From Acheta domesticus (taxonomy: Eukaryota > Arthropoda > Insecta > Orthoptera > Gryllidae), in contig JAHLJT010009436.1 in assembly GCA_031308135.1 (NCBI GenBank), positions 118,856,678 to 118,920,677 on the forward strand: a stretch of DNA of 64,000 nt. The letters are read 5' to 3'. The notes beneath the pieces were generated by a model. The model had not been told where the DNA came from, did no database searches, and worked only from the letters and a program-made list of their open reading frames with translations. Position numbers and translations under genes: made by a program. Positions 48,501 through 59,219 of this stretch are shown here, one piece after another (positions within the stretch are counted from its first letter, which is position 1; each line of letters starts with the position of its first letter).

Positions 48501-51500
48501 TTTTTACATTGATGAGAGAGACTAAAAGGATATTTTATTGACTTTCATGAGTAGAAGTATAATTATTTAATCAATATTTTCTCCAAATTTTCTACAATAA
48601 GGCTGTCTTATCTATGAAAATCATTTTGAAGGCCGAAAATAAACTTTTCACTGACACAAATTAATCGGAGCAAACAAATTTGATCACATTTCTCATGCTC
48701 ACTTCTAGAATTACTTCACTCGCCCTCTTCCCCACAGAAGAAAAAAACAACTTGTACTACACGACCCATTTAACCATATATTTTGTAATCTTCCCCTGTC
48801 CGAGAGTATTCTCTTGCCTTTCCACGCCTGGACTTCGCAGACGACGCGCTGCGACGATAAGCCTCAACCTGTCAACAGCGCAGCGGCATCAGGAATGGAC
48901 GCAATTGCCTAAGAAGTGCGTGCTGATCAGAGACGAGCGTGAAACATCCGTATTATGTTGACTTGCAGGACTCCTTTTGTTCGGTATTTTGGGTGAAAGA
49001 TTTCAGTGGATTTTGTGGATTGCGTATTCGATCTCACAATATTTGCATTTCGGAAAAGGTTTGCGTTTCCGTAAAACAATTCCAAAATTTAGCATTTAAA
49101 ATATCGTTCTTGAAAATAGCTTGTTTTAGGTAAAAACATAATAGGCATCAACCGCCCTTTTGGGACATTTTAGGCACTTTTAGACGCTTTCAGTACATCT
49201 ATTTTATTATGATTCGTAATCATCTGCAATTTTTCACAACATTCTAAAAGAACTAAATAGGAATTTTGTCCTAAAGTCCAAGGTCTAGTTATGACTCATG
49301 ATTTAAGGCATGAAACAGTTGAATTTCCTATAACATTTAAAAGAAAAATATAATTGAAAGATTTATTAATAAAGGATATTAAAAATAACGCTGAACATTA
49401 TCCCGCGCGTTTTATAATACTGAATTCAAGTTCACCAATTAACTAATGTATGTTATTAGCTCAGCTTCATAAAATTGTTTGCTTTATTATTATTATTATT
49501 ATTATATTTCTTCTCAAAATACAGAAACAAGTAAATCTTTTATATATAAATTTGAATATTCACGACATGAAATAAATATAATTTTTTTGAAAATTGTCCC
49601 AAGATTGGGGGGGGGCAGGTGCCCCCCCTTAATCCCGCCTCTGGATGCATTTAATTTTTAGATAACCAACAAATTAGCAGAAATATGTAAATTAGACATA
49701 TTAAAAAATTGTATGGATCTAGAATTAAAACTGATACACAGTCCAAATTATATTACAAACAATAGGACTTGCAGATTAACTAAATATAATCATAAAATTT
49801 CTCACACCAAATTCCTCACCAACTGAAGTATTAGAATATATATATATTAAAATAAACTACCCATATCATTTCCTAACATACAAAGTTTATTAACTTTGCC
49901 AGTTACAGAAACCACCTGAGAAAAATCATTTTCAAAATTTGACAGGATCAACTTTTGTCACAAAAAAGATTGACAGATCTAGTAATGATATCAATTGAAA
50001 GTGAAATCTACCACAATACTGTTTCAGACAGTACCATTCTCTCAATGGTGCAAACTTACAAGTTTTAAAGTTTGATAAGTGCCTTTGTGAAATTGTATAC
50101 TGTTGCATTTTTGCATACTTATGCCAATTGTATAATTTGTATTCTTTATAGATTATTTACTATTATATTTTCTACATAGATTATTAATAATTTTACAAAC
50201 AAATCTATAATAATATTTCAATAAATACTCTTTTAAAACTCTACTGTTAGAAGTATCTTTTTATAGTATTATTTTCGAAAGCAGCAAAATGTAGTTACAC
50301 CAGGGGGGGTAAAACTGTGCGAGGCCCATGTTTTTTTTATTATTATTATTATGCTATTATTATTATTTTTACATTCCACCATGTGGTCATAGTTGTAGGT
50401 TAAACAATAGCTTAAGAATATGTTTCTCATTACGCAATTGCCAACAAAGCATTGTGACCGCTATAGCTACCTAGCGGAAGTAATGTAAATGAGGTTTGAT
50501 TGTTCAAAGAATTGACTGCCCTTGCCAGGAATTGATCCCAGAGCTCCCTGAATACGCCCAGTTTCTCTAACCTACCACACGTGCTCACAGCAACTGGAAT
50601 ACCAGGAGATTCAGGTTCAATTCCTGGTTTGGGGCAGTCAATTCTTTGAACAGTCGATCATCATTTACAATATTAATGCTGCTGCGTAGCTATGGGAGAC
50701 ACAATGATTAAGCTGGCAATTGCGGAATAGAAAGCATATTCCTACACTATTGTTAAAAACAAAACTCTGACCAGGTAGTTAATTGTAAAGTGGAATCTGT
50801 CACAGTGGTTCTGAACTCCTGAAAGCTTTTCGTAGATTTGACCATCTCTCTACCGGAATATCAGTGTTCCGATTCCAGCGAAGTAATTCAATAGGTTGCA
50901 TTAATGTATATCAACTCTCAAAGAATGAAACAATTATTTCTTTCCTAACTTTTCAATAATGGTTATATAACTTACCAGTGTTAAGATCCTTTATGGTATC
51001 GGCCACAGCATCAATTTGTGCTTCCTCCCATGCATCATTTCCTGCAATTTTAAACTGCCTTCCCAAATATCGACATACAGCTAAAGTTTGATAGCCAACT
51101 TCACTGTTTACTTCTAATGTTGGCAGTTTTCCAAAAGGTGTAGCTATAATATTAAGCATTGCATCTAATTTATAAGCATGAGATGAGCCACTAAAACTAT
51201 TTCACAAGTTCTAAATTTCCTTACTAGTACATGAACTTAACTAACAAACTAATTGAAACAATCAATTTATTAAATTTAATTTAATACTTCCCAGTCCTTT
51301 TCCAAGACTTGACTTCATCTATTCTTTATTTCTCCTTGTAATACTTAACTAATGCTTTTATAACTGACAAATATTTTACCACGTTTAAGTTGATGCCATT
51401 CATGAATGCTCACGCGATTGTCTTCAAATGGTACTTCTCCATAGGCTAGAAGGAATCTAATTGCTTCACCCTGTCCTCTAGTATTGAAGTAGTTAAGTTT

Positions 51501-51515
51501 GTATTTAGTTGCCAT
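30368..51515 (-). CDS. Sigma-class glutathione S-transferase, paralogue B (4 exons)
   Basis: Second GST sigma-type gene. Exons: 51515-51380, 51143-50976, 33285-33144, 30538-30368. All splice sites fit GT-AG and the phases are 1, 1, 0. The protein starts MATKYKLNYFNTRGQGEAIR, with Tyr9 kept. The cis-Pro strand is LPTLEV. The canonical QS-AIxRYL segment is altered to YQTLAVCRYL. The last exon is intact (LSWVDIFF to KKRPFSAF, stop). Length is about 205 aa if one missing A in exon 3 (near 33247) is a sequencing error. Intron 2 spans 17.7 kb of nested transposons and intron 3 spans 2.6 kb. The ATG lies 1.1 kb downstream of the GST-A stop. Linking the distant exons rests on phase, order and the absence of any competing exon set, so it is inference but a tight one. 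Confidence 0.82.
30880..32430. other. GST-B intron 3 sequence, AT-rich
   Basis: Contains TTAGTGCCTAAAC / GTGCCTTTTTAGG-type words near 31440-31540, resembling the subterminal sequence of the hAT at 48268. No exon seen. Confidence 0.4.
32430..32500 (+). repeat. hAT-like end (AGTGGCGTAGCC...)
   Basis: AGTGGCGTAGCC followed by a nine-C run at 32477. Nearly the same terminal word as the hAT at 44011. The partner end was not located. Confidence 0.5.
32785..33035 (-). repeat. tRNA-derived SINE (minus)
   Basis: Minus strand opens GGCCGAGGTGCCACAGG and has a B box GGTTCGAGTCCC about 70 nt later, then a non-tRNA body. It sits next to GST-B exon 3. Confidence 0.75.
33144..33285 (-). CDS. GST-B exon 3 (one-base frameshift)
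   Basis: 142 nt against 143 in the paralogues, from acceptor TTACAG to donor GTAATA. It encodes VTLDVYLAPDCES and then EKLREKLVNETFPFYFSKLD to FFVGGQ. One A is missing near 33247, at the join of those two stretches. Phase 1 in and phase 0 out match GST-B exons 2 and 4. Confidence 0.82.
33449..33675. mobile_element. Palindromic MITE (family M), second copy
   Basis: 227 bp, ends TGCGATTTTT and AAAAATCGCA. Inner arms share ATGGAATATGTTACGG and AGACGCGAAATGCCG with the 27471 copy. It lies upstream of GST-B exon 3, in intron 2. Confidence 0.85.
34295..34520 (+). repeat. tRNA-derived SINE with perfect B box
   Basis: TGGGTAGCC..GCTAAAGCAG head and GGGTTCGAATCCC T-arm/B box at about 34369-34381, then a body with GTTGGGGTCAGGAAGGGCAT. 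The 66-codon frame across it is a by-product. Confidence 0.75.
34822..37282 (-). mobile_element. hAT-type element E, copy 1 (inverted), 8-bp TSD
   Basis: Flanked by GTAAATTA at 34814-34821 and 37283-37290. Ends TAGAGGTCTGGATTC and, inverted, TAGAGCTCTGCAATC, fitting the hAT terminal pattern. Without a 454-bp retroposon at 36421-36874 it is about 2.0 kb and nearly identical to copy 2 in reverse. No transposase recognised, so probably non-autonomous. GC-rich subterminal blocks lie at 34860-35000 and 37040-37260. Confidence 0.85.
36421..36874 (-). mobile_element. Retroposon inserted in E copy 1
   Basis: Poly-T at its left (a poly-A tail on the minus strand) and a perfect 9-bp duplication CAGACTCTT (36412-36420, 36875-36883). 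E copy 2 lacks it, which fixes both ends. No pol III boxes recognised, so it may be a truncated LINE tail. Confidence 0.82.
37291..39868 (-). pseudogene. Mariner transposase, internally deleted and split by element E
   Basis: N-terminal part 39868-39418: RAVVEEDRRRTVSDIAAEVG, ISHGSCQEFITKDLGFRKV, then, after a deletion of the central region, LLHDNAWPHTATL (second Asp) and YSPDISPGDFHLL (third Asp) to FYDVGIKN. Element E interrupts here. The rest, NLPIRKSKCISKAGDYVKK to a stop, is at 37425-37300, followed by the mariner terminus CGAGGGTGAATCAAATATAA at 37291. The first Asp block is missing, so it is inactive. Confidence 0.85.
37433..39409 (+). mobile_element. hAT-type element E, copy 2, 8-bp TSD
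   Basis: Flanked by TTTTTAAT at 37425-37432 and 39410-39417. It lies inside a mariner transposase frame, splitting IKN from LPIRKSKC. Begins TAGAGCTCTGCAATC and ends GCAGACCTTTA. Differs from copy 1 by few substitutions in the outer parts and somewhat more near the GC-rich inner end. A shared minus-strand frame in copy 1 and plus-strand frame in copy 2 (MNYCSTWQEEITKVVRGDSV, 63 codons) has no known homologue. Confidence 0.87.
40190..40665 (-). repeat. Family A repeat, target of the LINE at 40672
   Basis: TTTCTCGAAAACGTAACCGT, CATTTTCTCATAAATGACTCC and related words, about 1.5 units. It breaks off where LINE protein sequence starts. Confidence 0.75.
40672..41975 (+). pseudogene. CR1/Jockey-group LINE, 5'-truncated ORF2
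   Basis: Starts in RT with AKIKPLF, then NYRPISLLSVFAKILERLF, FLDLLKAFDVIDHNILL, IEHGVPQGSILGPILF and VLFADDTNVL (catalytic FADD). After a small deletion near 41300, WFNNNKLIVNERKTVSMHF continues to FLGLSIQSNLKWNVHI and a C-terminal helical region (RLRYGIKFWGSSS, LQKKIIRIMKKCLP), ending with a stop at 41971. Few lesions (one shift in TTTTTAAAAAAAGGG near 40710, one deletion), so it is fairly young. 5' truncation is usual for target-primed insertion. Confidence 0.87.
42420..43430 (+). repeat. Family A repeat, forward copy
   Basis: AATTGGAGCCGTTTTCGAG, GCACATATTGCACGCAATATTG, CCGGGGGGCTTCATGTAAAG, ending in the AACACCACGTGTTAGGGGA and CAACGATTTTTTTTC block. The flanking TGCGCAGATAATCTCTTTCC segment recurs near 56745. 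Confidence 0.78.
43943..45761 (+). pseudogene. Mariner transposase (DD34D), interrupted
   Basis: Cut-and-paste transposase. MAATIDVPAKCE, a stop, then SVIQFLQA, the hAT insertion, and EGNSAAEIHRRMIRVYGDNF (first HTH). Then FTISELSVEFPEVSRSSVY (second HTH), FIVTGDETWI (Asp 1), a frameshift near 45330, VMATVFWGQKRVLLIEFM, LIHDNARPQ (Asp 2; usually followed by His) and CSPDLAPSDFHLFPEL (Asp 3). The three catalytic Asp are kept, but stop, frameshift and insertion kill it. Confidence 0.9.
44011..44786. mobile_element. Non-autonomous hAT element (776 bp) inside mariner, perfect 8-bp TSD
   Basis: Ends CAGTGGCGTAGCGT and ACGCTACGCCACTG, with CAAGCAGA at 44003-44010 and 44787-44794. A subterminal GGGGATGCTCA occurs as a direct repeat at 44038 and 44746. 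No transposase. Removing the element and one TSD copy rejoins mariner FLQA with EGNSAAEI in frame. Confidence 0.96.
46465..46790 (+). repeat. Dispersed repeat, relative of 24780-25085
   Basis: AGGCGGGATTTCGGATC followed by an 11-G run and GAACACAAAGGTGATGATC, matching the reverse complement of 24870-25080. Confidence 0.55.
46790..48000 (-). repeat. Family A repeat, reverse copy with dyad
   Basis: Dyad at 46899-46934 (TTACGAATACTTCGTAA core), GTTATGTAATCGTGCG block, ACATGAAGCCCATTTTGAG and CATGAAGCTCTCGGGAT, then units with TCTCGAAAACGGCAC. Ends near TAATATTTACATTG. Confidence 0.8.
48268..49287. mobile_element. hAT-like element (1,020 bp), perfect 8-bp TSD
   Basis: Ends TAGACCTAGGAATTTTAGG and, inverted, TAGACCTTGGACTTTAGG, with GTTATGAC at 48260-48267 and 49288-49295. 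Both subterminal regions carry clustered TTTAGGC or TAGGCA words in both orientations, as in transposase-binding subterminal repeats of hAT elements. No transposase frame. Confidence 0.87.
49484..49505. repeat. (TAT)n microsatellite
   Basis: ATT/TAT trinucleotide run of about seven units. A similar run lies at 50336-50352. Confidence 0.9.
50401..50757. mobile_element. Palindromic element with tRNA-like B box at its centre
   Basis: Arms of about 120 bp (50401-50521 and 50632-50757), with AACAATAG at the outer ends and GTTCAAAGAATTGACTGCCC at the inner ends. The centre has GGTTCAATTCC (50614-50624) and its counterpart GGAATTGATCC near 50530. It lies in GST-B intron 2, 220 bp from exon 2. Confidence 0.7.
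50976..51143 (-). CDS. GST-B exon 2
   Basis: 168 nt, fully open, from the acceptor TATAG to the donor GTAAGT. It encodes ATPFGKLPTLEVNSEVGYQ and then NDAWEEAQIDAVADTIKDL. This intact exon is the reference for the length of exon 2 in the paralogues. Confidence 0.92.
51380..51515 (-). CDS. GST-B exon 1
   Basis: 136 nt, intact. The donor G|GTAAAA leaves phase 1. It encodes Tyr9 and EAIRFLLAYGEVPFEDNR. An AG five bases before the ATG, after a T-rich stretch, could be a 5' UTR intron acceptor. Confidence 0.9.
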
Positions 51516-51792
51516 GACTGCTGAACTAACAAGCAACTTCATGAAATTGGTATCTCTCAGAAATAATCTAATCTGGAAAGGATAATGATAAGAGAAAACA
51601 TCACTTCAAAGACATGTTCTCTTGGGTAATATTCAATTGATACATGAATGTTGTTTGAACATTTTATTAGCAATATCAAGCTCTTACAAATGGCACATTA
51701 AAAAAATACTCCGAAAACATTACACAAAAGTCATGTCAAGCTCACTAAGGATTAGTAATTTAATCCTAATGGTATTTTAAACTCAAAGTGTT

Positions 51793-52506
51793 GAGTACCT
51801 GAGGAAATGGGAGTACCTGAGGAAATGGAGTACCTGAGGAAATGGAGTACCTGAGGAAATGGAGTACCTGAGGAAATGGAGTACCTGAGGAAATGGAGTA
51901 CCTGAGGAAATGGAGTACCTGAGGAAATGGAGTACCTGAGGAAATGGAGTACCTGAGGAAATGGAGTACCTGAGGAAATGGAGTACCTGAGGAAATGGAG
52001 TACCTGAGGAAATGGAGTACCTGAGGAAATGGAGTACCTGAGGAAATGGAGTACCTGAGGAAATGGAGTACCTGAGGAAATGGAGTACCTGAGGAAATGG
52101 AGTACCTGAGGAAATGGAGTACCTGAGGAAATGGAGTACCTGAGGAAATGGAGTACCTGAGGAAATGGAGTACCTGAGGAAATGGAGTACCTGAGGAAAT
52201 GGAGTACCTGAGGAAATGGAGTACCTGAGGAAATGGAGTACCTGAGGAAATGGAGTACCTGAGGAATGGAGTACCTGAGGAATGGAGTACCTGAGGAAAT
52301 GGAGTACCTGAGGAAATGGAGTACCTGAGGAAATGGAGTACCTGAGGAAATGGAGTACCTGAGGAAATGGAGTACCTGAGGAAATGGAGTACCTGAGGAA
52401 ATGGAGTACCTGAGGAAATGGAGTACCTGAGGAAATGGAGTACCTGAGGAAATGGAGTACCTGAGGAAATGGAGTACCTGAGGAAATGGAGTACCTGAGG
52501 AAATGG
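51793..52506. repeat. 17-bp minisatellite, 42 copies
   Basis: Tandem array of GGAGTACCTGAGGAAAT. By spacing I count 42 unit starts. The first interval is 18 bp, two adjacent intervals near 52265-52290 are 16 bp (AA in place of AAA), and the rest are 17 bp with no other variation seen. It occupies 714 of the 1,116 bp between the GST-A stop and the GST-B start. All three minus-strand frames stay open because 17 is not a multiple of 3, so the long minus-strand reading frames (up to 282 codons) are a by-product. Confidence 0.97.
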
Positions 52507-52627
52507 TCGATATTCACATTCTTCAATAAACAAAATAATCTCAGTAAATCAAGAGTGGGATGAACAGATCTAAATAAGAAATTTAAACGCAAAGCAAATA
52601 AAGTATATGAATCATGAAAGCAGCTCA

Positions 52628-54308
<1,681 letters not shown>

Positions 54309-55494
54309 TTATAGAAAATGTGAGTAAATATAGAATATTACAAAAATTATAACTTCCAACATGTGTCGTTCCAATGAAAATGCCACATATTAACAAGTAC
54401 CTCTGGAAAATAGTGTTTTAACTCGTGGTCATAATTTTGAAAATTTTCAATTTTACTCTTACCAGATTCATTAATTTATTCCATTAATTTATTCCAATTA
54501 TTCCATGTAAAATATTCAATCTTGCGCGTGTCTGCCTGCATCGCGGTATCATTCAGGCTCTTTGCAACAGCGTAGGACTTGCAAGAAAAGCGTAAAAATA
54601 TTCACGATGAGAATGGTACTAGCACAGCATTTAGAGAAAGGCCTCGAGAAGAAATGCACTGCCTCTGCCATCCAGACCAGCTGTTGTTGTTTATATTTAA
54701 ATAGAAAGTCTTATTCAGGAACACACCAATTCTTTTAACTAGTCTACTTACTAATCAAACAATAGTTTTCTGTTGTTTTTTTTTTTCCAAGTAAAATCTC
54801 TTTATTAATTTGTAATTTCTAACATAATACTGTTTAGAAAATTACAGACCTACTCCCTTGCCCCCAACAAAATTAAAATTTGCATTTGTTCAAATAGTTT
54901 TATATTTGATTGGTTCTTTATACCATTTTGCATTTTAGAACACAAAATAACTAGAGATCTGTTATCCTCCCTCTCCTACATCCTCCTTATATTACTATTC
55001 TCAACCTTTTGGAAATAACCTTTGAACATTTATTCATGAACCTGTTATTTAAGCGTGATTCATTAGCTGTAGACTTAAATATTAATCCTACCTCCACTAT
55101 TTACTCTGTATTCCCTGTACTATTTACAAATTATTGATTATAAGAAAAATAACTATACAACAACTAATTCTGAATAAAATTTAAGTTTCTTTTGATATTT
55201 CTGCTCTTTGAAAACTTTTAGCTTTGATGTTGAAGGATATTGACAATGATATATTTCTAATATGCTAACTTACTTTCGTTATTCTAATATTATAAATATC
55301 AGCAACACAAAGGCCTTTTGATGCAGGTACTTCCAAATATTGTGGGTATTACTACACAGGTTATGATGAGCACAAATCTATCCTCTCCATGGCAACTTCA
55401 CAGCAAACTTAAATTTGGTAGAATATTCACTTTATCTGAAAATGTTTTGTGTTACTTCGATGTAAAAATAATGAAGCTGTAGAATTGGTTTACA

Positions 55495-56670
55495 CGTAGT
55501 ATAGGAAGAGTTATGTAATGCTGCGCGAAATGGCGAATTTTCGGCAGAAAAAAAATCGTTGCCGAGCCGTGATAACGAAAAAGTGGATAAATCCAGCTGC
55601 TAAATTAAGAAAAAAATCCCCTAACACATGGTGTAGCCAGAATCCCTGTTTTGTAAGTCTTGATACCGGAAAAAAAAAAAGCAAAACATTCGTCAGTCTA
55701 GTGTATGTGAACAATATTAGTGCCTAAACTGAAGTTTTTTTCCAAATTGAAGGAACCCCTGTCAATCTTGGCCTGAGATTTTGAAAAACATTAATTTTTG
55801 GGGGGTACTTTTACATGAAGCCCCCGGACATTTTCAAAATTTTCTCAAAAACAGCTCAAAATTTTTTCTTTAAATTTCTTGTAAGAATAGAGTAAAATAC
55901 ATTTATTTAAGATGGCACAGGTCCAATTTTCACGGTAAACTCTGAATTTTCGAAAATGGAAAAAAGGTGGAATTTTATTCGGCGTTCTTCCTCCATCTAC
56001 AAAATTGCAGATGGAGATTTTTCCTTCAAATACAAAATTGTTCTTCATGGTTAGCTCTTTCTTTAGGGTCATGTACATTTTTTTCATTTTATTGGATTTC
56101 GCGCAATATGTGCAATTTTAAAAAATTACCAAAAAAAAAATATTTTTTTTCTTCAAATTATTGGAACGGATAGTGCTAATTGCACTCTTTAATATGATGT
56201 AAAGTTCAATTTGGATTTTTTTAAAATTACACAAATGAATTTTTTTAGATCTATCACATCTTTATTATCACCAGGCAATTTGTAAACATTATTATATTTG
56301 TGAGAGTAAGTACTTCAAATGAAGTTTTTTCAGAACTCAAAAATTCTCTGTGAAAAAGAGCTTTAAATTTCGCATTTTCAATAGCGAGTTACGCCATTTT
56401 TCTTAAAAACGGCTACACATTTTCAAAAGAAAATTGCTATTTAGAATTAGGTTTTTGTGTTCTTTAATATCTTAAGATTAATACCACCGTTCTACAGATA
56501 GAAAACGGAAAAAATAAGAAAGTGTCAAAAAACGTACTTTGGGCGGCGATTGATGGCAGGTGGCAAGAGTATGTGGCAATTCCGAATAGCTATCCCATAC
56601 ACAAGGAAATAGAAAACAAACACGGGAAAGGCCGTGCCATTCTGTAGAACCACTGGTTAATTTTGATTAT
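55495..56670 (-). repeat. Family A repeat, reverse copy
   Basis: AGTTATGTAATGCTGCGCG block, AAGTGGATAAATCCAGC, ACATGAAGCCCCCGGACA, CTCAAAAACAGCTC, and ending with ACACGGGAAAGGCCGTGCC and TTCTGTAGAACCACTGG. Confidence 0.8.
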
Positions 56671-57169
56671 ACAACTTTTTCTCAAAAAACGGCACCAACA
56701 ATTTGTTTATGTATTTAGTCAAAACTGTATAAGACCTGTAGGGAAAGAGATTATCTGCGCACATTTTCTTGAGGACCAGAATAAAAATAAAATTAACAAA
56801 ATTGAAACAAGAATTTAGAAAATAATTATTATTTTAGAAAAATAAAATTCGAAAAAATTTTGTTCCCGAGTTATAGAAAATCAATTTGAACGGTAAATGA
56901 ATTTGCATTAAATGTTGACCTCGAATAGCGTAGAAGGCGCTAAGAGAATGCAGCATGTCTCATAATCGTTGAATATTCTGATTTTTTAAAAATTACCAAA
57001 ATTCAAATTTCCCCCCGCGACTTTATACGACTACAATAATTGGAAACAGTTACGTAGTATTGAAATATTGCACTTTCTGCGCTACTAAAATCTTAGCTAT
57101 TATTTGAAAACGTCCAACTCAATCAAGAAGCGAACAACTGTTTCCATCGCAGTGTTGTCAGAACTATGT

Positions 57170-57370
57170 GAATTCAACGAAAATCCACCGTTTTTTTCGC
57201 GCAACATTACATAACTTTCCCTATACTATACGTACGTATAGTACACGGGAAAGCAAAGATTGTCTATGTTTGACACACATTTTCGCAAAAAATACTTGTT
57301 TTTGAAAAATTGAACATGACCTAATTTGAATACCTATTTTTTATAAACACATTTCATTAAGAAAAAAATA
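57170..57370 (+). repeat. Family A end with dyad
   Basis: CCACCGTTTTTTTCGCGC, then a dyad at 57223-57257 with the perfect core ACTATACGTACGTATAGT, then the AACATGACCTAATTTGAA segment. Confidence 0.7.
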
Positions 57371-57384
57371 TCTTCATAATTGTA

Positions 57385-57525
57385 GTAGTAGGAAGATGCG
57401 GAAACTTATTCGCAATCGCGACTGTATCGAAACAGTGCTGGCGATCATGCGACACCTGGCGGCACAACTAAGAACGACGCGAAATACCGTGAGATATTCT
57501 ATTTTATTGACACACCCCCGTGCGC
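57385..57525 (+). repeat. Family M MITE, internal fragment
   Basis: ACAGTGCTGGCGATCATGCG and GAACGACGCGAAATACCGTG match the centres of the 27471 and 33449 copies. The ends are missing. Confidence 0.65.
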
Positions 57526-58256
57526 CAAGAAAGAAAAACCGAAGTATAGTTGAGGAGGGAGAGCTAAGGTCTAAAAGCACGCTCAAACCAAAGATCTGTC
57601 AGCTGTCAGGTAGCTATGTAATATCACAAACTGTGATGGTTTCTCAGAAAGAAGACCCTCTTCACAAATTTTCTTCTTCTACAGAGTTCATATACTTTCT
57701 AGATTTTCAAATTCCCCGACTTTTCCAGGTTTTCCAGTCACAATCAAACGTTTTCCAGTTTTGTTTATAAATTATTTCCGTAATAGATAACTACCGCACC
57801 AGTGCGAGAACTCGCATGCTTTACCAAACCCTCTTCCTTGTTTTTTCATTTCCATATTAAGCCTGTAATACGTATTTTTCTTCAAGACCCTATCCTCCGT
57901 CACTTGTTCTATATGTCACCTTGTAATTGATAACAATATGATCCACCCTTGTTAATACAAACTATTCTTATTTTACTTTATTATCGAGCAAACAGATACA
58001 CCCGTGTAATTCAATCGCATAGAATACTAATTAGTAATTTCACATACAGTTGCAGAATTACAGGCTCTAAATCGGTGGGATGGAATCGAGAAGCGTCGAA
58101 CCAACAAAAAATGTAATAGAATGGTCAAGAAGACTGCAATGATAGAATGGTATAAAACAATGAATATTTAAGGATTTATTCATTGATGTGTAATGAGTCC
58201 GTTTTTAAAGTTTTCAGATTAAAAAATTATAACAAAATTTAGGTTGATTTTAAAGA

Positions 58257-58726
58257 CAGGGTTCGGCTCACTAAAACAACGGCGCTCAGTTTCACTCGCG
58301 CGGACCACGAGAACGGATCACTCAGGGAGCGGGAAGATGCCTTTGTGCTTACATTGTGCATTGTGCGGTGTGGTGCGAATGTGTAAAGGAGAATTACAAT
58401 GGTTTATTTTTCACGGATTTGCGTAAACTATATTGCGAATGTGTAATGGAGAATTACAATTGTTTGTTTTTCGCGGATTTGCGTAAACATTTAAGGTGAG
58501 TATTTGCATAAAATGCGTTGGTAATTATGCGTTGGACAAACTCAAGGATGTTTTATGTTAACGCGATGGCCGAAGGCCCGAGCCTCGTCTTCAACTTGGA
58601 CACGGGTAGCGAAGCGTCACGATTCCACACGAAAGTGCGATGGCCACGTGGCCGGGCACACTGTGGCGGCGCCGCGAGTGACTCGTTCGGAACCGAATCG
58701 TGCGCGTCAATAGGAGCCGAACCCTG
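58257..58726. mobile_element. TIR element N, copy 1
   Basis: Ends CAGGGTTCGGCTC and GAGCCGAACCCTG. The inverted homology runs on outward (TTTAAAGA / TCCTTGAA). The interior has GGCGGCGCCGCGAGTGACTC and an internal duplication of GAATGTGTAA.GGAGAATTAC. No coding domain. Confidence 0.75.
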
Positions 58727-58812
58727 TCCTTGAAATTTACCAAAATTTATTTTGAAGTTTATTTTTTTAATGTAAAACATATTGTGTTAATTCTTTTGGC
58801 TGATTTTAAGGA

Positions 58813-59211
58813 CAGGGTTCGGCTCACGGCGCACGGTTCACTTGCGCATGGTTCACTCGCGCGGACCACGAGAACGAATCACTCAGGGAGCACTGCTTGC
58901 ATTGTGCATTGTGCGGTGTGGTGCGAATGTGTAATGGAGAATTACAATGGTTAAATGCATAAAATGCGTTGCATGCATAATGTTAAATGCATAAAATGCG
59001 TTGGTAATTATGCGTTGGACAGACTCAAGGATGTTTTATGTTAACGCGAGGGCCGAAGGCCCGAGCCTCGTCCTCAACTTGGACACGGGTAGCGTAGCGT
59101 CACGATTCCACACGAAAATGCATTGGCCACGTGGCCGTGTGCACACTGTGGCGGCGCCGCGAGTGACTCGTTCGGAACCGAATCGTGCGCGTCAATAGGA
59201 GCCGAACCCTG
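58813..59211. mobile_element. TIR element N, copy 2
   Basis: Same ends and interior as copy 1, same orientation, 86 bp downstream. It lacks the internal duplication of copy 1 but has its own duplicated AAATGCATAAAATGCGTTG (58954 and 58984). Confidence 0.75.
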
Positions 59212-59219
59212 TTCTTAAA

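Noticed and set aside
48268..49287. Interstitial telomeric TTAGG sequence
   Set aside because: TTAGG words occur singly and in both orientations, never as a tandem run. Better explained as subterminal transposon repeats.
51793..52506. CRISPR-like array
   Set aside because: Units are contiguous 17-bp repeats with no spacers, in an intron-containing animal genome. It is a minisatellite.
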